Assembly (NCBI GenBank): GCA_027943245.1
Contig: JANDJZ010000243.1
Location: 1 to 56,716 of the forward strand
From: Acanthamoeba sp. SK_2022b
Taxonomy: Eukaryota; Discosea; Longamoebia; Acanthamoebidae
DNA: 56,716 bases
Direction of reading: 5' to 3'
Part shown: piece by piece, positions 9,128-19,514 of the stretch
Numbering within the stretch: position 1 is the stretch's first letter
How the letters are laid out: each line of letters starts with the position of its first letter
Notes under the pieces: generated by a model
What the model saw: only the letters and a program-made list of their open reading frames with translations
Databases searched by the model: none
Told to the model about the DNA's origin: nothing
Translations under genes and position numbers: made by a program

Positions 9128-12100
9128 TCACGCCACGTCGTTGACGCCCTCGCTGCCGACCCACTTGGAGAAGGCCTCCACTACCTCGTCCATCCGAGGT
9201 CGCTTGTCGGGCTGGCCGTGCCAGCACCGCTTCACGAGTTTCTTGAAGTCGGGCGGGCAGTCGGGCGGCACCTGCGGCCGCCGGCCCTCGAGCACGTCGA
9301 GCGACACGCCCATGAAGTTGCGGCCGGCAAAGGGCTGCTTGCGCGTGAGCACCTCCCACATAATCACGCCGAAGCTGTAGACGTCGGCCGACTCGGCGTA
9401 CTTCTCGCCCTTGATGACCTCGGGCGCGGTCCAGCAGGGCGAACCGCAGCGGGTCATGGTCACGTTCTCCTCCTTGATGCGCGCGAAGCCAAAGTCGGCC
9501 ACCTTGACGTTCCACGACTCGTCGACGAGCAGGTTCGATGGCTTGAGGTCGCGGTGGACGATGACGGGCTGCGATGAGTGCAGGTAGTTGATGCCCAGCG
9601 CGGCGCTGTGGAGCAACCGCAGCTTCTGGTTCCACGTCAGCTTGATCGCGGTCTTGGCCAGGAGCTCCTTAAGCGCGCCCTGCTTGACGAACTCGGTCAC
9701 GATGCACAGGTTGGGCCGCTTTACGCACGCGCCGATGAAGAGCACGATGTTGGGGTGGTGGAGCTCCGAGAGGAAGGCCATCTCGGCCCTGAACTCGAGC
9801 ATGCGGCGCTCGTCGAGCTTCTGCTTGATAAACCGCTTCACTGCCACCTCGACGCCCTTCCACCGGCCCTTGTAGACCACGCCGTACGACCCCATGCCGA
9901 TCTGACTGCCCACCTGGATCTCTTGGAAGTCGATGATCCACCGGCACAGGTTGGCCGACGTGAGGTAGTGGTCCTCCTGGAACATCATGCCCTCGCCCAC
10001 CACCGTCTGCAGGGCGCCACGGTCGTCACTCCCGCTGCCGTCCAGGGAGTCCTCCCCGCTCCCGCTCGCGCTTCCGCTTCCCTTGGAGGGCTCTGAGGCC
10101 TCCTTGGACACGCCGCCAAAGAACCGGGCCTCCAGCCCTCTCGCCTTCAGCTCGTACAGCTTAGCGCCTGAACGGGAGAAGGGAGAGCGCGTGAGAAACG
10201 ATAAAAAGAACGAAAGCGAAAACGAAAGCAAAAACGGATGCTACACAACGTACCGAAGGGGCTGTCGGTCATCTCGAACTTGCCGAGGCTCACTACGCGC
10301 TGCTTCTCCTGAGCGATCGGTGAGTCCTTCACGCTGGCCCAGACCTCCTGCGACAGGAGGATCTGGCCGCCGTGGGCGAGAGCGGTGATGCGCGCCGCCC
10401 CGTTCACCACTGGGCCCACAAACTGCAGACCGCGCATGAGGTCAGAAGAGCTGAGCAACGGTCGCGAACGGCCAATCACCAAAGCCGCGTACCTCAACTC
10501 GTCGAGTCATTGGATCGCGCACGCACTTGGGCACGCCCAGGTGCATGCCCATGCGCACGCGCAGGCCGCGGTACAGCACTCTGTCGTCAGTATCGCCCCA
10601 CTCCTCAGACGCGCCGGGATGGGCCACCAGCTCCTCAGGCCACTTGATGTCGAGCAGGTCCTTCTGCACCGCCATGCACCACTCCATCGCGTCCACCGCG
10701 TTCTGGAACGCCATGCAGAACGAGCCCTCGCCGCTGTTGCGATCCTGTTTGCATGAGGCGGTCAGCACATCCATCATTTAGCGCCAACCGCCACAGCGTA
10801 GGAGGGGAGGGGTTGCCTTGATGAACATGGCCTCGTAGCCGCGGTGCTCGGGAAGGAGTGAACGTAGGAGCTGGTTGTGGGCCAGCGTGGCGTCGCGCAT
10901 CGCTCCGGCATTGAACTCCCACAGCGAGGCCGCGCGCACGATGTCGGTGAACACGATCGTCATCTCGCCCTCGGGGGCGCGCACTCCGCCAGCGGCGGCG
11001 CCTCCAGCAGCGCCCTTGGACCACGACCGATTGCCGTTGGACGAATGCGACGACGAGCTGTTGGTGGAAGTGGGCAGCGTCCACGACCCGTCGGTGCTGC
11101 CCATCACCTTGGCAGGCTTGTGGATGCGGCCTCCGGGGTTCGTCGACGACGACGAAGTGGAGGTGTGGGTCATGTTGGTCGACGAATCGCCCGCCATGGA
11201 CGACAGGCGCGTCATAACCTCTAGGAAGGTGGGCCTGATCGTCGGGTCATTGTGCCAGCACGCGGTCATCAGCTCACCGTACTCCAGCGGCACCTCGGAG
11301 GGCATGGTCGGCCGCAGGTCGTCGCGGATCACCGCCACGGCCACGGCGGCGGGGCTCAACCCGGCGTAGGGCTGGTCTCGCGTCAACAGTTCCCACAAGA
11401 TGATGCCGAACGAATAGATGTCCGCCAAGATCCAGTCGATGCCGACGGTCTCGTTGAGCACTTCGGGGGCGGTCCAGTGGATGCTGCCGGCGGCGTCGCT
11501 GTTGCCGTTGCGCTTGACCTCCTCCTTGAACTTGGTGAGGCCAAAGTCGGAGACCTTGACGTTCCACTTGGAGTCGAGCAGCAGGTTGAGCGATTTGAGG
11601 TCGCGGTGCACGATACCCGACGAGTGGAGGAAGTGCATGCCCTTGGCCGCCTGGTAGCCGATCTTGACCTTCAGGATGTACGGTATCTCTGGAATGAGCT
11701 CGTTGTGCAACAACTGCGCGCAAACATGGCAAACGAGATCAGTGAACCCTTCTCCCTCCACGGACAAGGCGTGAGGTGGGTCTGCGCACGTCGTAAAGAG
11801 AGCCGAGCGCCATGTACTCCATGATGATGGCCATGTCGGGCGGCTTGGTGCAGGCCGCCATGAACAGGACGACGTTGGGATGCCTCAGAGTGGTCATCAC
11901 CCGCACCTGAATCGAGCGACACAGATAAGGGACAAGAGATACAGAGAGAAGGAGAGGCCACGTACCTCTTCCTTGAAGCTGCGCTCGGTCTCTTTGGTGT
12001 AGTTCTTGCCGGCAATCATCTTGACGGCCACTTCGGTGCCCTTCCAGATGGCCTTGTGGACCTCGCCGTAGCCGCCCTGCCCGAGTACGCCGTCCAGCTC

Positions 12101-14766
12101 GACCTCGCTCAGATCGACCTCCCAGCTCTCGGGTTTCTCGCGGAGCTTGATGAAGGCCACAACGGCTACTGCGATCACTATTGCCAATATAAGGATGATG
12201 AATGCCGCGGGGAGAGCAACGGCCAAAGCGATGGTCGAGGCTTCGGTGGATCCAGCACTGGACGCGGTGTTGATCTCGCACAGCTCGCCCGCCCACGGGG
12301 ACGAGCACACGCACGCCGAGTTGACGCACTGGCCGTTGTTGGAGCACAGGGTGCCGTCGCCGATGCAGCTGTGAAGCGAGCTCACGGCCTCACCCTGGCA
12401 GGTCATGCCCTTGATCGTATTGAGCACGCGGGCCATGGCTCCCTTGGAGTGGCTCACCCGTACGACGTAGCTGAAGTCGGCCATGGCGTCGGCCGCATCG
12501 GAGGTCTGGACCCAGTAGAGGAAGTCTACCAGCGACTTGGCCTTGGTGCAGTCGGCCATCGACGAATTGCGGATGAGCCACACGTTGAAGAAGGCGACCG
12601 GCCAGCTGCCGGCGCTGGGCGCCAACAGCATCTGGAAGGCCGGATCGACCGGACGGTCAGAGAAGTCGGTGAGGGTGGACTTGATGGAGTCGACCCCGGC
12701 GTAGACCTTGCTGCCTGCCGAGTTGACCATGCCGGCGGCCAACACGTTGTTGACGCCCTCAAGAGAGTGGCGAGGCCAGAAGGCAAAGGAATAGGGGGCA
12801 CCCGATACGCTGATCGGCACCGTCATGCCGTTCACAGGCACGGTACGGTTGGGCTTTGTGAAGAAGTGAGCAAGAACCATTTTTAGCTCCTATTCCAACA
12901 GTAACTCCGAGGCAACACAACCACGTACCTCTTGCTGAAGCAGGGGAAAGTCGATGGTGGTGCCGGGACCGATGATGGTGTTGAAGGTGGAGTTCGCCTT
13001 TGAGAGAAGGTTCGTGTAGTGGTAGGTGATCGCCGAGGAGCCTGTCTGGTAGGCGATACGGATGGGCACGTGAGGGAGAACGTCTTGGATGTCAGGGTTG
13101 AGGGCCTTGAGCCTGTCGTCGTCCCAGTACTGGATCTCATTGATGTACCTGCACGCGCCAGGTAGCCCAGAGTGAGCGCCCGGTTGCAGATCAAGAACTG
13201 GGTCAGGGCTCGCGTACATGGCGGTCAACGTGGAAAAGTCGACCACGAGCGCAGCCTTCCCTACGAGCTCGGGAACGTTGTAGATAGGGACAAGTGCGCC
13301 AGCCAGCATTGGCAGAGCCTCCATGTCGGGCAGTGCTGCTTGTATGGCCGCCGGCACAGCATTACTCACAGCGCCAAAGTCGATTTGGCCCTGTTGTGCA
13401 ACATTTCAACCCTGTGGTCAGCGTGGAAGGCTGGATACCAAACTGAGCTCTATGAGCGAAGTACCGTGGGCATGGTGTTGTAGACGAGGTCGGTGTTGCC
13501 CGAATAGAACTTGACCTTGAAGGAGCCCGAGGTGTAGGAATCGGCCATACGCTGGTAGACGTAGACCAGAGGCTCACCCATGGCGATGAGGGCTGCCTGA
13601 TCGAGGATGCGCACTCCGCCGCAGCTCACCGTGCCCACGATGTCTGTGGCGTAGCTGCGAAACGTCTTGGGGAGCGGGGCGTAGCCTTGTTGGGTGAGCA
13701 TGGTGTCGACACGCTCGTTGACCTGAATCCAGGCGAGCATGCGCAGCAGCTCGCGCGGGTAGGAGCAGTCCCCGACCGTCGACGTGCCCACGGGCAAGCC
13801 GCGCCCCGACGAGTTGGCGGCAATGGTGACCATGACTAGGCCCACCATCGGCCAATCGGTCGTTGCTGTCGACATGACAACTCCGGAAGACAGACCCACG
13901 GAAGTGAGCGAGCCGTTGGAGAATGCCGTGAGAGCCGTGCTCATCGCCGATGTGGCTGCCGTCAACACTCCCGCTGCGGCTATGGGTGACGCGCTGGCGT
14001 TGTTGGGCTTCATGGACGCCATCTTAACTCCGGTAGAGATCGTAGATTCGGAGTAGCTGCCGTAGGTGAGGACCGCCTCGGTAGACGGGCGCCCAATTGC
14101 GCCCGAGACTCGATTGGCCACTGGGTGGGCCCAGCCGCCCACGACTGGAGGCAGCTGCGCCCAGTCGCGCCCCGCGCTGGTCCAGGCCTGGGCGAATTCG
14201 TTGCTGCAGGCGGCGAGCGAACGCGTGAAGGCTCCCGATACGCCCATTGCTGACTGGGCGACCGACGCATCGAAGACCAGCGTGATATTAGCGTCGGGCA
14301 GAACCGATTCGCTACCTCCGTTGAGGGCCACTATGCGCGAATCTCGCCAGTGCACTATCGAGCCGGCCCAGACTCCGCCAAGCGTCGCGCAGTCGAGTAC
14401 GAGGTCGGCCGTGGTGGGAAATCTGTAGATGGGAACGACGGCCAAACAGGCGATCGGAATGTAGACCATGCCCGGCCACTCGCCTGCTGTCGGCGCTGGC
14501 ACCGATACGATCGCCCCGTCGGCGTTGCCGTCCGAGTAGAGTCGCAGGCCGGCGTCGGAGTCGTTCTGTGCGAGGTAGGTGAGCGAGACGTCGTCCTTCG
14601 AGAAGAGGTAGGACGTGGCTAGCTGCGAGAAGAGACCTGAAAGGCTCGACTCGCCGGCCACCTTGAGCGTGGCCACTGAAACGCCAGTCTGACCAGAGGC
14701 CGGGCTCGTCGCGAGCGCCAGAATCAACACCAAGGCTAGTAGTACAGAGAGCAAGGTCGCGCTCAT
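9128..14766 (-). CDS. Receptor with two kinase domains flanking a class III cyclase domain
   Basis: Eight exons with consistent phase: 14766-13465, 13390-12929, 12853-11966, 11906-11790, 11713-10817, 10744-10493, 10422-10254, 10167-9128. They give 1,708 residues. Order: signal peptide (1-24); two phosphate-binding-protein (PstS)-like ectodomain units (about 25-430 and 435-750); a Cys-rich EGF-like unit, CSNNGQCVNSACVC (about 755-790); a transmembrane helix (about 800-828); kinase 1 (GQGGYG loop, HRDLKS, DFG, APE; about 840-1105); a cyclase domain (FTDI, about 1178; VGPVVNGAARI, about 1308); and kinase 2 (GMGSYG, HRDLKPSN, DFG, APE; about 1435-1700). Both kinases look catalytically complete and TKL-like. 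The cyclase keeps the first metal Asp and the Asn/Arg pair, but the usual second Asp is not evident (GEGSF). The intron after exon 5 has a GC donor. Architecture matches a kinase-cyclase family known from Acanthamoeba. Confidence 0.9.
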
Positions 14767-15243
14767 CTTTGGTGGTGTCGAGCTCGCGTGGGTGTGGATC
14801 GCTGCTGGCTCCGGTGATAACTGATATAACGAATGTCCTCCGGAGAACGTTCTACCGGCGTTGGCTTGGTAGCGAGGTTCTCGCATTGAGACACCCAATG
14901 AGGTTTGAACAAATGTTCACAAGCGCACCGCGGCATGACAACAGCTGCTCTCCCCTGTTGAAGTGTTGCAAACTGTTAGCGCCGGTAAGTCGAGAACAGG
15001 TCGTGTCATCTCACCTGTGAGTTATTTCTGCTCCACTCTCCGAGGGCATAAAATCATTGGTTATCCATTTTTACCATGCACCCAAAGCCACGCGAGCGGG
15101 TTGTTGCACCTTGTAGCGGGACATGCTTAATGGTACGGTTGGCCTGGTGCCACGGACGGCAGCAGCCACTCAAACCTCTTAAAAGGCCCTTTGGCAAACA
15201 CAAACAAACATTCACCGTACCACTACAACACCCTCGCCTCACC
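14767..15243. promoter_or_regulatory. Shared upstream region of divergent receptor and carboxylesterase genes
   Basis: These 477 bases separate the start codons of two divergent secretory genes and must hold both promoters. No coding frame is convincing. A TAAAAT stretch occurs at about 15049-15054 and a run of AACA/ACAA words precedes the esterase ATG (about 15195-15232), typical of a 5' leader. No defined binding site was identified. Confidence 0.4.
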
Positions 15244-17000
15244 ATGGGCCGCACCCATAACCTCGCCGGAGCCCTGCTGCTCCTGCTGGCCTTGATCGCA
15301 GTAAACTCCTGCTCCGCGGCCTCTAGCCAGCCAGTCGCCATCACGCTCCAGGGTCTCGTCGCCGGCCGCGCTACCCCTATCTCGCACGAGTTCCTTGGCA
15401 TCCCCTACGCCGCCCCTCCCGTGGGCTCCCTTCGCTGGCGCCCACCTCAGTCGGCCGACCCCTGGTGGCCCAACACGCTCCAGGCCACCGAGTTTGGACA
15501 CACTTGCCCGCAGGCCACCGCTGCCACGCCCAACCAGGACGAGGACTGCCTCACCCTCAATGTGTTCACCCCGCTCGGCTCCAAGCCAGGCGACAACCGC
15601 CCGGTGATTGTCTACGTAACGCCTCCCACTCAAGACAGTGACATGCTTAGCTCTAGCTGATGTGAGTGTTTAATGCACAGAGCCACGGTGGAGCCTTCAT
15701 CACCGGAGCAGGCTCCGGCCAGCAGTTTAACGGCTCGGCCTGGGCCCACGAGACTGGCGTCATTGTCGTCACGATCAACTACCGTTTGGGCATCCTGGGC
15801 CTGCTCGGCCTGCCCGGCACTATCGAGGAAACTGGCACGTTCGGCAACTGGCTCCTGTACGATCAGGTCAAGGCCCTCAAGTGGGTCAAGCAGAACATCT
15901 TGGCCTTTGGCGGCAACCCGTGGTCCGTGACCCTCGGCGGCCAGTCGTCGGGCGCGATAGCCATCGGCATCCACCTCACGGCCGTCGAGAAGACGCTGGG
16001 CCTCTTCCAGAACGTGCTCATGGAGAGCGGTGCGCCGACCGTGCTCGACCCGCCCTCGACCTACACCGACATCACCGCCACCCTGGCCACTCGCTTCGGT
16101 TGCAGCGGCAGCAACGCCGCCATCCTCGCCTGCCTCCGTCAGGTTAACGTGAGCAGCCTGCTCGCCGTCCAGCCCACCATCAGCTACTTCGCCAAGCCCA
16201 GGCCTGCTCTCGATGGGTTCTTTATCAAGGAGCAACCGCTGACCCGCCTTGCCAAGGGCCTGTTCCTGTCCAACGTCAACGTCCTCGCTGGCTACCACAC
16301 CAACGAATCCACCTCGCTCAACGCGCGCGCCGTCTACCCGTCGTTCGACGTCTCCGAGGCGGCCTACGAGACCTACCTCACCAACCGTTGGGGCGCCGCC
16401 TCTGTGGAGACCGTCAAGTCGATGTACCCCTACCCTGAGGAATATCCTTCGCGCTTCGCCTCCTACTCCAAGGCCGACTCCGACAATGACTACATCTGCA
16501 TGATCAAGCACTACCTCAAGGCCTTCGTCAAGAAGGGCCTCGGCTCGCGCGTCTTCCTCTACCACTTCAAGCGCGCCGCCCCCTTCGCCCCGCCCGCCCT
16601 CGGCTCCTTCCACACCAGCGAGCTGGCCTACAACTTTGGCAACCCGTGCTTCAGCCCGACCATGCCCTACGGCCCCACCTGCACCGGCCTGCCCACCACC
16701 TGGCCTGCCGGCAGCGCCGACGCCGCGCTCACCTCCACCGTGCGCTCGCTCTGGACCAACCTGGCCACCTACGGCATCCCGGGCCCCGCATGGCCCAGGT
16801 TCTCCCAGTCGACCTCGTGGGCTGTGCTGGGACTCGACGCCAACGACATCACGGGCCAGGCCGTCCTCACCACCGAGACCGACGCCGCCACCTCCGACGT
16901 GTGCCCCTACTGGGACAGCCGCGTGGCCCCCCACTGCGGTGACGGCTCGTGCGGCTCCGGCGAGACCATCTTCAACTGCTACGTCGACTGCCTCTTCTAA
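15244..17000 (+). CDS. Secreted type-B carboxylesterase
   Basis: Alpha/beta hydrolase of the carboxylesterase/cholinesterase family, about 565 residues in two exons (15244-15618 and 15680-17000). The start at 15244 gives a clean signal peptide (hydrophobic 8-24); an upstream in-frame ATG at 15076 would bury it. Motifs: EFLGIPYAAPPVGSLRW, EDCLTLNVF, oxyanion HGGAF, the nucleophile in GGQSSGA (the family usually has GESAG), the acidic member in YHTNEST, and the His in SFHTSELAYNFGN. The triad Ser-Glu-His therefore looks complete. A Cys-rich tail, CGDGSCGSGETIFNCYVDC, follows the catalytic domain. It probably works extracellularly or in food vacuoles. A second esterase lies at 24770-26605. Confidence 0.9.
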
Positions 17001-17083
17001 AAAGAAGAGAAACGCACAATGTGACTTATTGAAAGCAAATGCAATCGATCATCGCCTTGTACCACCACTCTCGTGCTTCTTAT

Positions 17084-18969
17084 TCAATCGGCGTGGGCGC
17101 GCGGCGTGCGCAGTAGGAGGGCCGGCAGGGAGGCTCGTTCCGAAATGCCGTCGAGGCCCGAGCCCAGACACTTGCGCGCGGCCACCAGGGAGGCCAGCGC
17201 GAGGAGCTGCGCCAGGCTCAGCCCGCGCACCAGGCCGTAGCACACTCCGCCCACGAACACGTCGCCCGCGCCTGCCCACCGTGTGAGCAATCAACACCGC
17301 TACACGCGCAAGGCCCGGGCTAAGGCGAGGCGTAGTACCAGTGGTGTCGACAATGCTGGCCGGGTTGAGCGGGTAGGCCGGGCAGTAGTGCACTTGGGAG
17401 TGCACGTCGGCCCGCGTGGGGCGGTAGCAGAAGGTGGGCACCAGCAGGCCCAGCGCGCAGTCGGCCTCCCTCTCCTCCTCTTCGCTGGTGAGCTCGACCT
17501 GGCCCTCGACGCCGGCGCCTGGGCCATTCGCCTGGGCCGCGTTGGCGTTGCCAAAGGCCCACATGCGCTGCCACTTGACCTCAATGTCCTCGTACTTGGG
17601 CACGCGCTTCAGGAGCTCGTCCATGTTCTTGACCTCGCCCTTGCCCTCTTCCTCGTCGTCGTCGAGGCTGCTGCCCTTGGCGGCCTCGTCGTCGTCGTCG
17701 ACCGCGATGTGCGCGTGGGGCCGACGCATCAGGAGGCTGCCCTGGCTGCCGAGTGTCGCGATCACGAACCGCACGCGAGGCAGAGACTGCAGAAGGCTCG
17801 CCATCGCCGCCAACAGGTCCGTCTCCCCGGTCCTGCCAGGCGCGATCGGTCAAAGCCTTGTAGGGCGCATTATAAATGGAAAATATATAGAAAATTAAAA
17901 TTAGTTATTTAATATAAAACCAAAAGGCATTTCTAAAACGTAAAAAATACCGTTTGAGTAGGTGGTCGCTGTTGAGCACGAGGTAGTCGGTGAGAGTGAT
18001 CATCTTCTCTGCTTGGTCGAGCTCCTCGTCAAAGTCGGTGAGCACGGGTATGCCTCGCTTCATTGGTCCAGTGGGTGAGTGTCCGGGTGAGGAGCTCGGC
18101 CCACGCGTGTGCACGAGTCGAGTTTGAGAGAGAGAGAGAGAGAGAGAGGATCGCGGGGCATACCTCGATCGCCAATTCCGCGAGGCGAATGCCGGCGTGC
18201 GTTTGGCGGCCATCATTCAGCAAGATGGAAGCTACGTGCGGTGCGTGTGCGGCTTGTGCGTGAGTATGGTTGCGTTGCACACATGTGGACACGGGTACAA
18301 CGACACTACTAAAGGTACCGCCGTCAAGGAAGGAGGCCTCGATCTCCTCGGGCGTGAGCAGCTCCGCTGGCGTGTGGAGGATCGTCCGCGTGTGGGTCAC
18401 TTCGTCGACGATGATGTAACTGAACGGCGAGTTGCCCTGTGAGCCAGCCCGTCACGTATTTGGTGCGCGTCAGTGGCCACACGTGGCATTGGCTTTCGTT
18501 TAGAGGGAGGAGAGCCGCACGGGGCTGATCGCCACATGCGAAACGTCGATGGCACGCTCACGGCGGAGAGTGTCCAGGATCTGTTTGCCTATCTCGTCGT
18601 TGCCCAGCTTGGTGATGAGCCGGCCCGCCACGCCCAGACGACTCAGGCACACCAGGCCCTGCAGCGCATTGCCTGCGCGCAACTGGTCAGCCGCAAGCAA
18701 AATAAGAATAGATATAATAAAAATACAACTAAATAACAAAATATCACGTGGGTGGTACACACCGCCGGGCGATGTGTAGAGCTTGGTGGTGCGCATCTTG
18801 GCATCGGGCTCGGGAAAGGAAGCCACATGGGCGAGGTAGTCTGCGGCGTGTTGGTTAGGGGCGCACTCAAGAAGTCAAAATACACGCGCACGGTGAGAGC
18901 AAATGCTGGGCTGGGTCTTGCACCGATGCACGTGGAACCTGTGGCCACAACCAGGGGTTGCTTTTGCAT
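17084..18969 (-). CDS. PfkB-family sugar kinase, ketohexokinase-like
   Basis: ATP-dependent carbohydrate kinase, about seven exons. The start at ATG 18967-18969 gives MQKQPLVVATGSTCIDYLAHVASFPEPDAK, after joining across an intron, which is the first strand of a PfkB fold. Then follow GNALQGLVCLSRLG, GRLITKLGNDEIGK, FSYIIVDEVTHTRTILHTP, PVLTDFDEELD and FVIATLGSQGSLLMRR. The PfkB signature VDTTGAGDVFVGG is split by an intron (phase 1 after the second Thr codon). The end KCLGSGLDGI matches ketohexokinases (KCGLQGFDGI type), suggesting fructose or a related substrate. An acidic insertion of about 100 residues, rich in Asp/Glu, sits between the late beta-strands and the GAGD loop and is unusual for the family. 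It stops at TGA 17084-17086. Confidence 0.8.
18126..18149. repeat. (GA)n microsatellite
   Basis: A perfect GA dinucleotide run of about 24 bases inside an intron of the sugar kinase gene. Confidence 0.9.
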
Positions 18970-19215
18970 CTGGTCTTTGTGGAGTAGTTTTGTTGTTCGC
19001 AACACTTTTTCCTTTGTTTTCCTGTTTCTGCAGTATTGCACCTGGTCATGCTGACTGATTGCCCAGTACGATAGGGCTTAAGCATTTCCTATCCTCCTTC
19101 CCTTTCTCTCCTTATGGGTCACTGGCACAGCAAAACATTAACTGCACCACAACTTTGCACCAACTTTGCAGCTTTTGTCCCTTACCTCAGCCTTCAGCTA
19201 TCAATTTGCTATACG

Positions 19216-19297
19216 GGGCGGATGGCCGAGCGGTCTAAGGCGGCAGTTTTAGGCACTGTTATCTCCGGATGCGTGGGTTCAAATCCCACTCCGCTCA
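19216..19297 (+). tRNA. tRNA-Leu, anticodon UAG
   Basis: An 82-nt type II tRNA fold. The acceptor stem pairs GGGCGGA (19216-19222) with TCCGCTC (19290-19296), followed by discriminator A. The D arm is GGCCGAGCGGTCTAAGGC. The anticodon stem GCAGT/ACTGT encloses the loop TTTAGGC, giving anticodon UAG (reads CUA). A long variable arm (TATCTCCGGAT region) fits leucine. The T stem GTGGG/CCCAC carries the loop TTCAAAT, whose TTC is part of the internal B box. There is no intron. CCA is not encoded, as expected in eukaryotes. A T7 run at 19298-19304 should terminate RNA polymerase III. Confidence 0.95.
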
Positions 19298-19304
19298 TTT
19301 TTTT
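19298..19304 (+). terminator. RNA polymerase III T-run terminator
   Basis: Seven T residues immediately downstream of the tRNA-Leu discriminator base, on the sense strand. Confidence 0.8.
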
Positions 19305-19514
19305 GGCGTTCTCCACTTGTGCTTGCGCTGTTGCTGGCTACAACGGTCAGGTGTTGCGGTGTGCGCGGCACGGGGCTTGTGGAAACGCTTCTACGCGCTT
19401 AACGAACAAAACTGTTTTTGGCCGTATGGGGAGTACTTGGACATGATCAGTAGTTGGGCGATGGTGTAAGCGGCGGGCAGCGCGGGGCACAGCTCGCAGC
19501 AGCAGCTCAGCGGC

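Noticed and set aside
12056..12886. 276-codon plus-strand frame opposite the receptor ectodomain
   Set aside because: Antisense to an exon of 888 bases in phase with its neighbours; His/Gly/Arg-rich shadow composition.
15630..16934. 434-codon open frame on the minus strand opposite the first carboxylesterase
   Set aside because: It is antisense to a clear catalytic-domain exon. Its Gly/Val/Arg-rich composition is what GC-rich codon use on the other strand produces, and it has no domain.
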